64,000 nucleotides of DNA. Origin: CALXQW01 sp031553045 (GTDB taxonomy: Bacteria; Verrucomicrobiota; Verrucomicrobiia; Opitutales; Intestinicryptomonadaceae). Shown here piece after piece: positions 44,595 through 53,444 of the stretch. Under the pieces are notes generated by a model. It saw only the letters and a program-made list of their open reading frames with translations. It was not told where the DNA came from and ran no database searches. The position numbers and the translations under genes were made by a program. Within the stretch, counting starts at the first letter, position 1. The number at the start of each line of letters is the position of its first letter. The stretch lies in contig JAVBLZ010000006.1 in NCBI GenBank assembly GCA_031553045.1, positions 186,001 to 250,000 on the forward strand, in the 5' to 3' direction.

Positions 44595-45278
44595 CTAACG
44601 ATTAGTCCTGATATTTGGAGACAATATTAGTTTACTACGCGGCAATATTGGAGTACCACCTTGCTCTATTATTGCTTTTTCCGTATTTTTTTGCATATCT
44701 TCTGCAAGGCGGCGCAACCTTTCAAGTTCTTCCTGATTACGTTTAAGCTTTTCTATTTCTTTATCTTTTTCTTCAAGAAGTTTTCTGATTTTATCAAGCT
44801 CAGATGTTGAAGTTACGGAAGAAACTTTTTTAAGTTCTTCATAGGCTTTCTGCGTTTCTTCCATGGAAGATTTCAGAATGTCTCTTTGCTTTGCAAGCTC
44901 TAAAGAGGCGTTTTCCGCAGCCAATCTTGCGTCTGCCTCGCGCTCTAACTGGGCGTTGAGAGAGTCTATGATTTCTTTTTTAGACATCTCTGAATCTTTG
45001 CGCATTTTTTCAAGCATTATGCCGGCAGACTTTGCCTTTTCCATATTTTCGAGAGCTTTCTTTCTGGCAAGTTCGGAACTTTCTTCAGCCTTTGTAGCTC
45101 TTTCTACCGCCTGTTTGGCACGCAAATCAATATCTGAAATAAGCATTGCGCTTTTTGCCTCTTTTTCCTCCAAAATTTTAGACTGGGTTTTCTCCCTGCC
45201 GTATTTGAGAAAAAAGACCAGCGCAGTAAATGCCAAAAGACACAAACCTATTAGCAAACTTTTGTGAAGGTCGTTCAT
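44595..45278 (-). CDS. Membrane-anchored coiled-coil protein
   Basis: 227 residues. One N-terminal transmembrane helix (IGLCLLAFTALVFFLKYG), followed from residue 32 to 195 by continuous heptad-rich, charged helix (AKQAVERATKAEESSELARK, EEKDKEIEKLKRNQEELERL). The tail is short and basic. No enzyme motif. It probably acts as a structural partner of the membrane polymerase-like protein encoded 3 nt downstream. It is divergent from prfB. Confidence 0.75.
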   Translation of the reverse strand: MNDLHKSLLIGLCLLAFTALVFFLKYGREKTQSKILEEKEAKSAMLISDIDLRAKQAVERATKAEESSELARKKALENMEKAKSAGIMLEKMRKDSEMSKKEIIDSLNAQLEREADARLAAENASLELAKQRDILKSSMEETQKAYEELKKVSSVTSTSELDKIRKLLEEKDKEIEKLKRNQEELERLRRLAEDMQKNTEKAIIEQGGTPILPRSKLILSPNIRTNR

Positions 45279-45393
45279 TTAATCAGAATAATAATTGTTA
45301 CCGGTCAATTAACACACAAAGATAATACCTTGTAAATTAAAAAATTTAAAATTAAGACTTGAAATAAGGTATCTAATTTTAAAGAAATTATAG

Positions 45394-46531
45394 ATGAGTT
45401 TAGAGCCTGAATTTAAAAATACTCTGGAAGAAATCAAGAAGCGTGCAAAGCACCTATGGAGGTTTCTTTGACGTTGCCAACAAGCAAACACAAATAGCGT
45501 CTCTTGAAGAAGTGATGGCAAGACCAAATTTTTGGGACAGCCAAACTTCAGCACAAAAAATAATTTCTGAAATAGGTTACCTTAAAAACGTAGTCGCTCC
45601 CCAAATCAAGTTTGCTAAAAAATTAGAAGACTTAAACGCATTGGCGGAACTTCTTGAAGAAGATTCAGACGAAGCTTTGACGCAGGAATTTGTTGCAGAA
45701 CTTTCAAAAATGCTCAAGGCAGTTGATGAGCTTGAAATACAATCTTTCTTGAGTGGAAAGTTTGATTCCGCAAACGCCATCGTAACAATTCATGCTGGCG
45801 CAGGCGGAACGGAAAGTTGCGACTGGGCGGAAATACTTTTAAGAATGTACACTCGTTGGGCGGAGCGCAATGATTACAAAATAGAAATTGAAGACCTAAT
45901 GCAGGGCGAAGAAGCGGGGCTTTCTAAAGTAACTTTCAGGTTAATAGGCGCAAACGCATACGGATACATAAAGGCGGAAAGAGGCGTGCACAGGCTTGTG
46001 CGCATCAGCCCCTTTGACTCAAACGCAAGAAGGCACACTTCATTTACTTCTGTGGACGTTATCGCCGAGGTTGAGGATGACATAGATTTGGAAATCCCCG
46101 AGAGCGATTTGAGAATTGATACATATAGATCTAGCGGCAAAGGCGGACAGCATGTCAACAAGACAGACAGCGCCGTGCGAATCACTCACTTGCCAACTGG
46201 CATAGTTGCAGCTTGCCAGAACGAGCGTTCTCAATTAAAAAATAAGGGTACGGCAATGAAAATCTTGAAAAGCCGCATCTATGAAAAAATGCAGGACGAC
46301 AAGCGTGCGGAAATGGATAAGTTTTACGGTCAAAAGGGTGAAATTTCATGGGGTAATCAAATACGCAGCTATGTATTGCAACCCTATCAGATGGTTAAAG
46401 ATTTGCGCACAGGCGTAGAAACCGGAAATGTTCAGGCTGTTCTAGACGGTGATTTGGAGGCGTTTATCAATGCTTGGTTGCGGGCGGGTTCGCCAACTTC
46501 ACGTAATAAGAATATAAAAATTGAGGATTGA
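45394..46531 (+). CDS. prfB: Peptide chain release factor 2, programmed +1 frameshift
   Basis: The coding sequence is in two frames: 45394-45468, then 45470-46531, about 378 residues. RF2 recognises UGA and UAA stops. It has RISPFDSNARRHTSFTS (SPF recognition tripeptide) and RSSGKGGQHVNKTDSAVRIT (GGQ hydrolysis motif). Frame 0 (MSLEPEFKNTLEEI...HLWRFL) meets TGA at 45469-45471, in CTT-TGA-C. Skipping one base continues as DVANKQTQIASLEEV. This is the well-known RF2 autoregulation: low RF2 favours the shift. A frame starting at the GTG at 45443 would miss the N-terminus. Confidence 0.95.
45458..45472 (+). other. prfB programmed frameshift site
   Basis: GGAGG (45458-45462), a 3-nt spacer TTT, then the slippery CTT-TGA-C (45466-45472). 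The Shine-Dalgarno-like block 3 nt before CTT has the spacing of the E. coli RF2 site. Confidence 0.93.
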
Positions 46532-46565
46532 ATATAGCTGCAAAATAGTTTTAACTTTCTAACTC

Positions 46566-47063
46566 ATGGATTGGCAAATAGCGTCATTATCGAAGAAGTC
46601 GGCAGTAAGCGGGAAAGATTTTGCCCCCTTAGACAGGGTTGTTTGCGCAATTTATAATGATGAAATGGGCAACTTGCAGCGTTCGGACTTTCTAAAAGAT
46701 GAGCTTGATAATTTTGAACTAAAAGAAAAAATTTTGGGCAAATGGGAAAGAGTCGTCAGCGAGAATCCGCAGGAAGATGAACGTGCGGCACGCAGGCTAG
46801 CCCTTGCCAGCAATGAAGATTTCTTCCTCTCTTTATTTGATGATTCTTTGAGTTTAGAGAGTGAACAAAAAGATTTGATAAAACAAATTCTAGCCCTTCT
46901 GTTGGAGCGCAAACGCATATTAAAGGCATTGGGCAGACCATCGGGCGGCATCCAAAAATATTTGCATGTAGCCAGTAAAAGAGAGTTGGAAGTGCCGCAA
47001 GGCATCCTAAACCAAGAACTGATTTTTAAAATACAACAACAGTTGGACATGTTGATGATTTAA
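46566..47063 (+). CDS. Conserved hypothetical protein
   Basis: 165 residues, no signal peptide or membrane segment. N-terminal half: SAVSGKDFAPLDRVVCAIYNDE, then LQRSDFLKDEL. C-terminal half: IKQILALLLERKRILKALGR and ASKRELEVPQGILNQEL. The pattern recalls an uncharacterised family found in Planctomycetes and Verrucomicrobiota, in which the N-terminus resembles a small treble-clef-like domain; here the metal-binding Cys residues are mostly lost. No function can be assigned. It lies 34 nt after prfB and 12 nt before a lipoprotein gene. Confidence 0.75.
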   Translation: MDWQIASLSKKSAVSGKDFAPLDRVVCAIYNDEMGNLQRSDFLKDELDNFELKEKILGKWERVVSENPQEDERAARRLALASNEDFFLSLFDDSLSLESEQKDLIKQILALLLERKRILKALGRPSGGIQKYLHVASKRELEVPQGILNQELIFKIQQQLDMLMI

Positions 47064-47075
47064 CAAATTAAAACT

Positions 47076-47654
47076 ATGAAAATAATCGCAAAACTATTAA
47101 TTACTTTAACTTTTCTTGCGCTATTAAGCGCTTGTCAGAATAAATTTGACGATGATCCAAGGCCCAGAATGGTTATCACATTCCATAAAGCAACAAGGGT
47201 AAGCACCCCTATAAGTCTGCTTAGGGAATCTATGGTTTTACCTCTTAGTAAGACAAATGTTACCGTCGATAAAGAAGGCTTCATCACAAGTCTGGATATT
47301 GAAAGGGTAGATTTTGCCAGAGACAAAACTACCGACGGCGCATATATAGACGGCTTTTTCTTTACCCTGACTGGCGACGGCGCAAAAAAACTTGCTCAGG
47401 CGATAGGCAACTCTATGGGTAATCTTATTGTTGTTCGCTTAATTAGCCAAGACAAAGACAAGCCCATGGACATTCTCATAGGTGCTCGCCCCGTATTTAA
47501 GCCTGATTACACCAACCAATTCTTTGTGATTTCTGAATACAAAGTAAGCTCTGATCATGAAATGCACAAATTTGTTCAAGAGTTGAATGACTCTATTTCT
47601 CTTGCCAGAGACATAAAAGCGGAAGAAAAAAATAATATCTGGGGAGGCCGTTAA
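47076..47654 (+). CDS. Putative lipoprotein
   Basis: 192 residues. Lipoprotein signal with lipobox LLSAC (acylated Cys near 20). The mature part is an alpha/beta domain: RMVITFHKATRV, then FFFTLTGDGAKKLAQAIGNS and LIVVRLISQDKDKPMDILIG. That segment resembles the P1 head of SecD, but the likeness is short and may be chance. It immediately precedes the M23 peptidase gene, whose start codon abuts its stop, so they are translated together and may act in the same envelope process. Confidence 0.75.
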   Translation: MKIIAKLLITLTFLALLSACQNKFDDDPRPRMVITFHKATRVSTPISLLRESMVLPLSKTNVTVDKEGFITSLDIERVDFARDKTTDGAYIDGFFFTLTGDGAKKLAQAIGNSMGNLIVVRLISQDKDKPMDILIGARPVFKPDYTNQFFVISEYKVSSDHEMHKFVQELNDSISLARDIKAEEKNNIWGGR

Positions 47655-48638
47655 TTGAAAAAAATCTGGGTAGCCATTCTTGCCTTGCAGGCAATTAATA
47701 TCTTTGCCGCCGATTTGGTATGGCCAACAGAATCTTTGGAATTTGCCAAAGGCATGCCTATTGAATCTTTCATACAGCCTCCTGCAGGTTCTGAAGTCAA
47801 GGCGGGTCTGTTTGGCGATGTAAGAAATAACGGCTACAGATTTCATGAGGGTATAGATATCAAAGCTACCCGCCGTGCAAAATCCGGAGAGGCGCTTGAC
47901 GAAGTATATGCTGTTATGGACGGTACGGTAAGGCTTGTAAATACCACGAGCGGATACAGCAATTACGGCAGGTATGTGGTGCTTGAACATACAGATTTAG
48001 ATGTGCCAGTTTATACTTTATACGCCCATTTGGCGAGTGTTGAAAATGACATCAAGTCTGGTTCAAAAATCAAGGCAGGCACCAAAATTGGCATTTTAGG
48101 GCGCAGCTCGGCAGGATATAAAATCAACAAACCTGAAGCGCATTTGCACTTTGAAGTAGGGCTTAGATATTCAGATAATTTTCAGCCTTGGTATGAGGCG
48201 CAAAAATTTGGGTCTCCAAACTACTTCGCAAATTTTAACGGAATGAATTTGGCAGGTTTTGATGCGCTACAGCTTTTTGCCGCATCCAAAGAAGGTAAGC
48301 TTAAAAATTTTAAAGACTATATTCAGTCTTTACCGACAGCCTATGTTGTGCGTATTTACACAAAAGATACGCCTGACTTTGTCAAACGTTACCCCGCCTT
48401 GGTTGATGAAAACGGTCAGAAAGTCGGCTGGGATGTTCATTTTACCTGGTTTGGTTTGCCACAAAAGTTTGAGCGCATTAAAGACCCAAAAAAGGGCGCT
48501 CGTTACGGGGATGTTGAAGTCATCAAACACAATCCGGATGAGATGAAGCGCAAATGCCGCAGGTTGGTTGTTTTAGATTCTAAGGGCAATGTTGTTATTA
48601 CCAACGATATGAAAGAAGTGTTGCACCTCTTGTTCTGA
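47655..48638 (+). CDS. Secreted M23-family metallopeptidase
   Basis: 327 residues. The TTG at 47655 follows the upstream TAA directly; a strong GGGGAGG ribosome-binding site at 47641-47647 (7 nt upstream) and a proper signal peptide (KIWVAILALQAINIFA) support it. The LytM domain covers residues 50-190: RFHEGIDIKATR (HxxxD zinc ligands), VYTLYAHLASV, and EAHLHFEVGLR (HxH). M23 enzymes cut peptidoglycan cross-links. The C-terminal 120 residues are an extra domain of unknown type. All zinc ligands appear present, so it is likely active. Confidence 0.88.
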   Translation: MKKIWVAILALQAINIFAADLVWPTESLEFAKGMPIESFIQPPAGSEVKAGLFGDVRNNGYRFHEGIDIKATRRAKSGEALDEVYAVMDGTVRLVNTTSGYSNYGRYVVLEHTDLDVPVYTLYAHLASVENDIKSGSKIKAGTKIGILGRSSAGYKINKPEAHLHFEVGLRYSDNFQPWYEAQKFGSPNYFANFNGMNLAGFDALQLFAASKEGKLKNFKDYIQSLPTAYVVRIYTKDTPDFVKRYPALVDENGQKVGWDVHFTWFGLPQKFERIKDPKKGARYGDVEVIKHNPDEMKRKCRRLVVLDSKGNVVITNDMKEVLHLLF

Positions 48639-48643
48639 CAATC

Positions 48644-48868
48644 ATGTTTGGTCGCAAAAAAGAGCTTAAGGTAAAGAAGGATTTTTATAAGGGTGATCCC
48701 GCCCGTCCTTTGGCACGTCCCAAAACTTTCAAGCAAAGTGAATTTACAAAGTCGGACATTTCCGGTGAAACTTACGGCTCTTTGCGTAAAATCATATATC
48801 TGATTATTTTCCTCATATTTTTTTGGTTTTTAAGAGAATGCTATTTGTCTTGGAATATCTTTTCTTAA
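48644..48868 (+). CDS. Small single-pass membrane protein
   Basis: 74 residues. A basic cytoplasmic N-terminus (FGRKKELKVKKDFYKGDPAR) leads to one transmembrane helix (IIYLIIFLIFFWFL) near the C-terminus. It follows the M23 gene by 5 nt and is probably co-transcribed. No family recognised; the size and linkage suggest an accessory envelope protein. Confidence 0.6.
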   Translation: MFGRKKELKVKKDFYKGDPARPLARPKTFKQSEFTKSDISGETYGSLRKIIYLIIFLIFFWFLRECYLSWNIFS

Positions 48869-48998
48869 AGTAAGAATACCCGAATTGCCTTGATTAAATT
48901 AAATCAAAATGTTTTGATGAATTGCGTTTTAATCTTTAGGCTTTGTTCGTCGTTAATAGGGTCTTTGATTGTTTAAATTTAAAATAAAAGGAAAAAAT

Positions 48999-50306
48999 AT
49001 GACTACAATAATAAGTGTAAAAGGCAGAGAAATTATAGACTCAAGGGGCAACCCTACGGTAGAGGCTGAAGTGCAGCTTTCATGCGGCGCAATAGGCAGG
49101 GCGGCAGTGCCAAGCGGCGCATCCACGGGTGAAAATGAAGCTCTTGAATTGAGAGACGGCACTCTTAAAGGCAAAGACGCTTTCAAAGGTTCTGCCACAC
49201 GTTACGGCGGCAAAGGCGTGCTGAAAGCGGTTGACAACATCAACGGTAAAATAGCGCTTGAACTCATGGGTGAAGACGCCGCAGACCAAGTTTCAATAGA
49301 TAAAAAAATGATAGCCCTAGACGGCACAAAAACCAAATCAAAGCTTGGCGCAAACGCAATGCTTGGCGTGTCCTTGGCGGCTGCAAGGGCGTCGGCGTTG
49401 GCTTTTGGAATGCCGCTTTACAGATACATAGGCGGCGCAAGCGCAAAAGTTTTGCCCGTACCCATGATGAACATTTTAAATGGCGGCGCACATTCAGACG
49501 CCCCAATAGATTTTCAGGAATTTATGATAGTGCCGCAGGGCGCACGTACATTTAAAGAATCTTTGCAGATGGGCGCTGAAGTTTTTCATGAGCTAAAAAA
49601 AGTTTTGAAAGCCGCAAAGCTTTCAACTGCAGTTGGCGATGAAGGCGGTTTTGCGCCTGAATTGGCAAGTACGGACGCCGCTTTGGATGCAATAGCAAAA
49701 GCTGTTAAGGGCGCAGGCTATAAATTCGGTAAAGACATTTTTATAGCCTTAGACGTTGCTTCGAGCGAGTTTTATGACGCTTCAAAAAAAATCTACACTT
49801 TCAAAAAGTCTGACGGTTCAAAACGCAACGCTCTTGAAATGGTGAAGTTTTACAAAGATTTACAAAAGAAGTATCCAATCATATCTATCGAAGACGGCTG
49901 CGCTGAGGGCGACTGGGACGGCTGGGGCATACTCACTAAAGAAATGGGCAAAGACACTCAGCTAGTTGGCGACGACCTCTTTGTTACAAATACTGAATTT
50001 TTGGCAAAGGGCATCAAGCAGGGCATTGCAAATTCAATATTGGTAAAAGTAAACCAAATAGGCACTCTTACGGAAACTTTAGACGCCGTAGAAATGGCAA
50101 AAAATGCAGGTTATAAAGCTATCATATCACACCGTTCCGGTGAAACTGAAGATACTTCCATTGCAGATATTGCCGTTGCCACAAACGCAGGGCAAATCAA
50201 AACAGGCTCTATGAGCCGCACGGACAGGGTTTGCAAATACAATCAGCTTTTGCGCATCGAAGAAGAATTGGGTGGAAACGCACAATTCGGTTTGATGAAG
50301 CTTTAA
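48999..50306 (+). CDS. eno: Enolase
   Basis: 435 residues from the ATG at 48999, which has an AAGGA ribosome-binding site; the frame is open to 48969, but that start would add a non-homologous segment. Enolase converts 2-phosphoglycerate to phosphoenolpyruvate. Motifs: GREIIDSRGNPTVEAEV, GAMLGVSLAAARA-like GANAMLGVSLAAARASA, SIEDGCAEGDWDGW, VGDDLFVTN and ISHRSGETEDTSIADIAVA. Magnesium and substrate residues are intact. It is likely monocistronic. Confidence 0.97.
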   Translation: MTTIISVKGREIIDSRGNPTVEAEVQLSCGAIGRAAVPSGASTGENEALELRDGTLKGKDAFKGSATRYGGKGVLKAVDNINGKIALELMGEDAADQVSIDKKMIALDGTKTKSKLGANAMLGVSLAAARASALAFGMPLYRYIGGASAKVLPVPMMNILNGGAHSDAPIDFQEFMIVPQGARTFKESLQMGAEVFHELKKVLKAAKLSTAVGDEGGFAPELASTDAALDAIAKAVKGAGYKFGKDIFIALDVASSEFYDASKKIYTFKKSDGSKRNALEMVKFYKDLQKKYPIISIEDGCAEGDWDGWGILTKEMGKDTQLVGDDLFVTNTEFLAKGIKQGIANSILVKVNQIGTLTETLDAVEMAKNAGYKAIISHRSGETEDTSIADIAVATNAGQIKTGSMSRTDRVCKYNQLLRIEEELGGNAQFGLMKL

Positions 50307-50393
50307 GGGTTTTAGGCAATAAATAAATATTTTGATTATTCAAGAGCTGGCACCAATTACGTAGAATTTATTCTTTTCTATATAATTCATTTT

Positions 50394-50678
50394 GTGATAT
50401 TCGTGGCAATATGCGCCGTAGTTGGCGGTATTGCGGGCGCATTAGCAGGCGAAGAATTGTCTTATAATTACGGTTTAAAGGCGGGCATGTACACGGTTCT
50501 TTTGTTGTGTCCCGCACTCTCTGCCGTAATAATAACGAAGAAAGGATTATGGGGAGATTATAGAGCCATCTGTCTATTCATAATTTCTATAGTTGCTGCG
50601 TACATTATGGGCGCACTCTTAGGGCTGGTTTTTGTAACGATGCTTTACGCTTTAAAGATAAAAGCTGGGCGCAGTTAA
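50394..50678 (+). CDS. Small membrane protein
   Basis: 94 residues from the GTG at 50394. Three hydrophobic segments (FVAICAVVGGIAGALAG, GMYTVLLLCPALSAVII, AICLFIISIVAAYIMGALLG) fill most of the protein. No family motif is recognised. It lies between eno and ilvN with a strong terminator after it. It is a real-looking small gene, but no function can be assigned. Confidence 0.55.
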   Translation: MIFVAICAVVGGIAGALAGEELSYNYGLKAGMYTVLLLCPALSAVIITKKGLWGDYRAICLFIISIVAAYIMGALLGLVFVTMLYALKIKAGRS

Positions 50679-50717
50679 ACTTCTTAATTCAGGAATATTT
50701 AAAGCCAATCAACTTTT

Positions 50718-50749
50718 AGCGCATCTTTTTTTGGATGCGCTTTTTTTTT
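50718..50749 (+). terminator. Intrinsic terminator
   Basis: AGCGCATC pairs with GATGCGCT around a T-rich loop, followed by about nine T residues. It separates the small membrane-protein gene from ilvN. Confidence 0.9.
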
Positions 50750-50881
50750 ATAAATTTAAAGTTCAAAAAATAAAGAAAACACTTGCAATAGCTTTGTAAA
50801 GACGCCTTAATGTCGGGTTTTAATTGATGAGGCAATACTCCTTGCTTAAACCTGACGTTTTAGTCGGGGGTCAGAATTTTT

Positions 50882-51382
50882 ATGAAACACACAATATCGG
50901 CATTAGTAGAAAATAAGTTTGGCGTCCTTGCCAGAGTTGCGGGGATGTTCAGTGGTCGTGGTTTCAATATAGAAACGTTGAATGTTGGACCCATGCATGA
51001 CGGTAAATATTCACGCATAACCGTAACCGTAAAAGACGGCATCAACAGTGTTGACCAATGTGTGCTCCAGCTTTCAAAGCTTGTAAATGTTATTGAAGTT
51101 AAAGATTTTTCCAAGACACATGCCTTTGTATCCAGAGAGTTGGTCTTGGTAAAGGTGCGTGCAAACAAATCCAATAGGACAGAGCTTCTGGATATAGCAA
51201 ATCTTTTCAGGGGCAATGTTGTTGATGTCAACAATGACAGCATAATCATTGAATGCACGGGCAACCCAAATAAAATTTCCGCATTTTTTGAAATGCTGAA
51301 AAACTATGAAGTTCTTGAAATGGCACGTTCCGGCAGTTTGGCTCTTGAAAGGGGCGCAAATGCCGAAATTGAAGACAAATAA
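50882..51382 (+). CDS. ilvN: Acetolactate synthase small (regulatory) subunit
   Basis: 166 residues, standard for IlvN/IlvH. The ACT domain opens TISALVENKFGVLARVAGMF, then FSGRGFNIETLNVGP, where valine feedback binds. The second half (ELVLVKVRANKSNRTELLDI) is the C-terminal regulatory domain. It activates and confers feedback on the catalytic IlvB, which is not in the window. ilvC follows 35 nt downstream. No leader peptide rich in branched-chain codons was seen upstream. Confidence 0.95.
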   Translation: MKHTISALVENKFGVLARVAGMFSGRGFNIETLNVGPMHDGKYSRITVTVKDGINSVDQCVLQLSKLVNVIEVKDFSKTHAFVSRELVLVKVRANKSNRTELLDIANLFRGNVVDVNNDSIIIECTGNPNKISAFFEMLKNYEVLEMARSGSLALERGANAEIEDK

Positions 51383-51417
51383 TTTAATCTAAATACTAAT
51401 AATTAAGGAAAAATAAT

Positions 51418-52449
51418 ATGCCTGCAAAAGTATATACAACAAAAGACGCCGACACAAGCGTCATCAGGAAAAAAACTCTTGCGATTATCGGTTACGGTTC
51501 GCAGGGTCATGCACATGCGCTGAATCTTAAGGACAGCGGCTTTAAGGTGATAATTGGATTATACCCCAAAAGCAAGTCCGTAGAAGTTGCAAAAAAACAG
51601 GGTTTTGAAGTTTATCCAACTGCGGAAGCCGTTAAAAAGGCAGACGTTATTATGTTGGCTGTTCCAGACATGAAACAAGCAGATGTCTATGAAAGCGACA
51701 TCAAACAAAACCTCACAAAGGGAAAAACTTTGGTATTCACACACGGTTTGGCAATCCACGGCGGTTTGATTAAAACGCCTGCGGATGTCAATGTAATCAT
51801 GGTTGCGCCAAAAGGCCCAGGTCATGTTGTGCGTTCACAATATGTTGAAGGCAAGGGCGTGCCAACACTCATAGCAGTACATTCCGGCGGCAAAGTTGCA
51901 AAAGCAATAGCTTTGGCTTGGGCAAACGGTATCGGCGGCGCAAGAGCTGGCGTGATTGAAACAACATTTAAAGAAGAAACTGAAACAGACCTCTTTGGCG
52001 AACAAGCAGTGCTTTGCGGCGGTGCTTCGGCATTGGTAATGGCAGGTTTTGAAACTTTGGTTGAAGCAGGTTACAAACCAGAAATGGCTTATTTTGAATG
52101 TTTGCATGAGCTTAAACTCATCGTTGACTTGATGGTTGAAAGCGGTATTAGCGGTATGCGTTTTTCAATTTCTGAAACTGCAAAGTATGGCGACATTACC
52201 CGTGGTCCACGTGTAATCACCAAGGATACCAAGAAGAATATGAAAAAGATTCTCTCTGAAATCCAGACCGGCAAATTCACAAAAGAATGGGTTGCAGAAT
52301 ACAAAAAGGGCTTGCCAAATTATAAGAAACTTTTGGCTGCAGGTGAAAAACATGAGATTGAAAAGACAGGTCAGCGCCTTCGTTCACTCATGCCTTGGGT
52401 TGCAAAAAAGAACATCAAGGGTGTTCAGGCTGCCTACACTGCCAAGTAA
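51418..52449 (+). CDS. ilvC: Ketol-acid reductoisomerase (NADP+), class I
   Basis: 343 residues, the class I short form. It isomerises and reduces acetolactate or acetohydroxybutyrate in valine and isoleucine synthesis. Cofactor motif AIIGYGSQGHAHALNLKDSG; VAPKGPGHVVRSQYVEGKGV; metal-binding acidic residues in EETETDLFGEQAVLCGG and later FECLHELKLIVDLM. An AAGGA ribosome-binding site precedes the ATG. A strong terminator follows and abuts hemC. Confidence 0.97.
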   Translation: MPAKVYTTKDADTSVIRKKTLAIIGYGSQGHAHALNLKDSGFKVIIGLYPKSKSVEVAKKQGFEVYPTAEAVKKADVIMLAVPDMKQADVYESDIKQNLTKGKTLVFTHGLAIHGGLIKTPADVNVIMVAPKGPGHVVRSQYVEGKGVPTLIAVHSGGKVAKAIALAWANGIGGARAGVIETTFKEETETDLFGEQAVLCGGASALVMAGFETLVEAGYKPEMAYFECLHELKLIVDLMVESGISGMRFSISETAKYGDITRGPRVITKDTKKNMKKILSEIQTGKFTKEWVAEYKKGLPNYKKLLAAGEKHEIEKTGQRLRSLMPWVAKKNIKGVQAAYTAK

Positions 52450-52458
52450 TTTATCTGC

Positions 52459-52497
52459 AAAGAGGCGCAAGTTACACTCTTGCGCCTCTTTTGTTTT
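52459..52497 (+). terminator. Intrinsic terminator between ilvC and hemC
   Basis: AAAGAGGCGCAAG pairs perfectly with CTTGCGCCTCTTT around a 7-nt loop, with TTGTTTTA following. The hemC ATG (52498) starts right after the T-rich tail. Confidence 0.9.
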
Positions 52498-53349
52498 ATG
52501 AAAAGAGTTTTTAAAGTAGCAACTCGTCCCAGTCCGCTTGCATTGAAACAAGCACAGATGTCTGTTGAATATCTGTCAAAGTTTTTTCCGGACGCAGTTT
52601 TTGAAATTTTGGAAATCCGCACAACCGGAGACAAGATGCAAAATTGGTCTCTTGAAAAATCCGGCGGTAAAGGTCTTTTTACAAAAGAAATTGAAGACGC
52701 CTTGTTGGATAAATCGGCAGACATTGCAATACACAGCGCAAAAGATTTGCCAACGCTTGAGCCGCAGGGGCTTGTTATTGCAGGCACATTGCCAAGGGGG
52801 GATTCCAGAGACGTTCTCATTAAAAATCCAAAATCGGCAGTGCCATCTTTGATTGCAACGGGGTCTCCACGCAGGCGTTTGCAGCTTAAAGCAATGTTTC
52901 CGCAGGCGGTTTGGACTGAAATGAGAGGAAATGTTGAAACACGTCTGCGTAAGTTGGAATCAGGGTTTGCAGACGCAACGGTACTTTCGGCGGCGGGTCT
53001 TGAAAGGTTGGGTATTACAAGTTTTGGAGAGTTGGAATTCAAATACTTAAAATTACAAAACAGCGTTCCGGCAGTTGGGCAGGGCATAATTGCAATTCAA
53101 TGCAGGCTTGAGGATTTTGATACATTTGCGCCATATACAGACACAAAAACCAATTTTGCGCTTACGCTTGAAAGAGAGTTTTTGCGGGCTTTGGGCGGCG
53201 GTTGTCAGGCGGCTTATGCGGCGCATTATGACGGCATAAATCTTCACTGTTATCATGAAAATTGTGGGTATCAGAAGATACGTTTCAGCACTTTCGACTT
53301 GGAATCTATGAAAGCGCAAGTATCTGAGATTGCAGAAGGATTAAAATAA
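52498..53349 (+). CDS. hemC: Hydroxymethylbilane synthase HemC
   Basis: 283 residues from the ATG at 52498; a TTG at 52480 lies in the terminator stem. HemC polymerises four porphobilinogens into hydroxymethylbilane. Motifs: VATRPSPLALKQAQM, GKGLFTKEIEDALL, ADIAIHSAKDLPT, and the dipyrromethane-attaching Cys in LGGGCQAAYAAHYDG. The C-terminal domain is shortened (family usually 300-315). It fits with hemA at 4539. The start sits only a few bases from the terminator, an odd arrangement described separately. Confidence 0.94.
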   Translation: MKRVFKVATRPSPLALKQAQMSVEYLSKFFPDAVFEILEIRTTGDKMQNWSLEKSGGKGLFTKEIEDALLDKSADIAIHSAKDLPTLEPQGLVIAGTLPRGDSRDVLIKNPKSAVPSLIATGSPRRRLQLKAMFPQAVWTEMRGNVETRLRKLESGFADATVLSAAGLERLGITSFGELEFKYLKLQNSVPAVGQGIIAIQCRLEDFDTFAPYTDTKTNFALTLEREFLRALGGGCQAAYAAHYDGINLHCYHENCGYQKIRFSTFDLESMKAQVSEIAEGLK

Positions 53350-53444
53350 TTGGCAAATTTGTGTTGCTAGCAGATAAAAATAATATTCAATAATACGGTA
53401 ATTTTCACCAATGCGGTTTATTCCGCAAAATAAGGATAAATAAG

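Noticed and set aside
47439..47990. 183-residue minus-strand frame
   Set aside because: It overlaps the lipoprotein and M23 peptidase genes, both with signal peptides and motifs.
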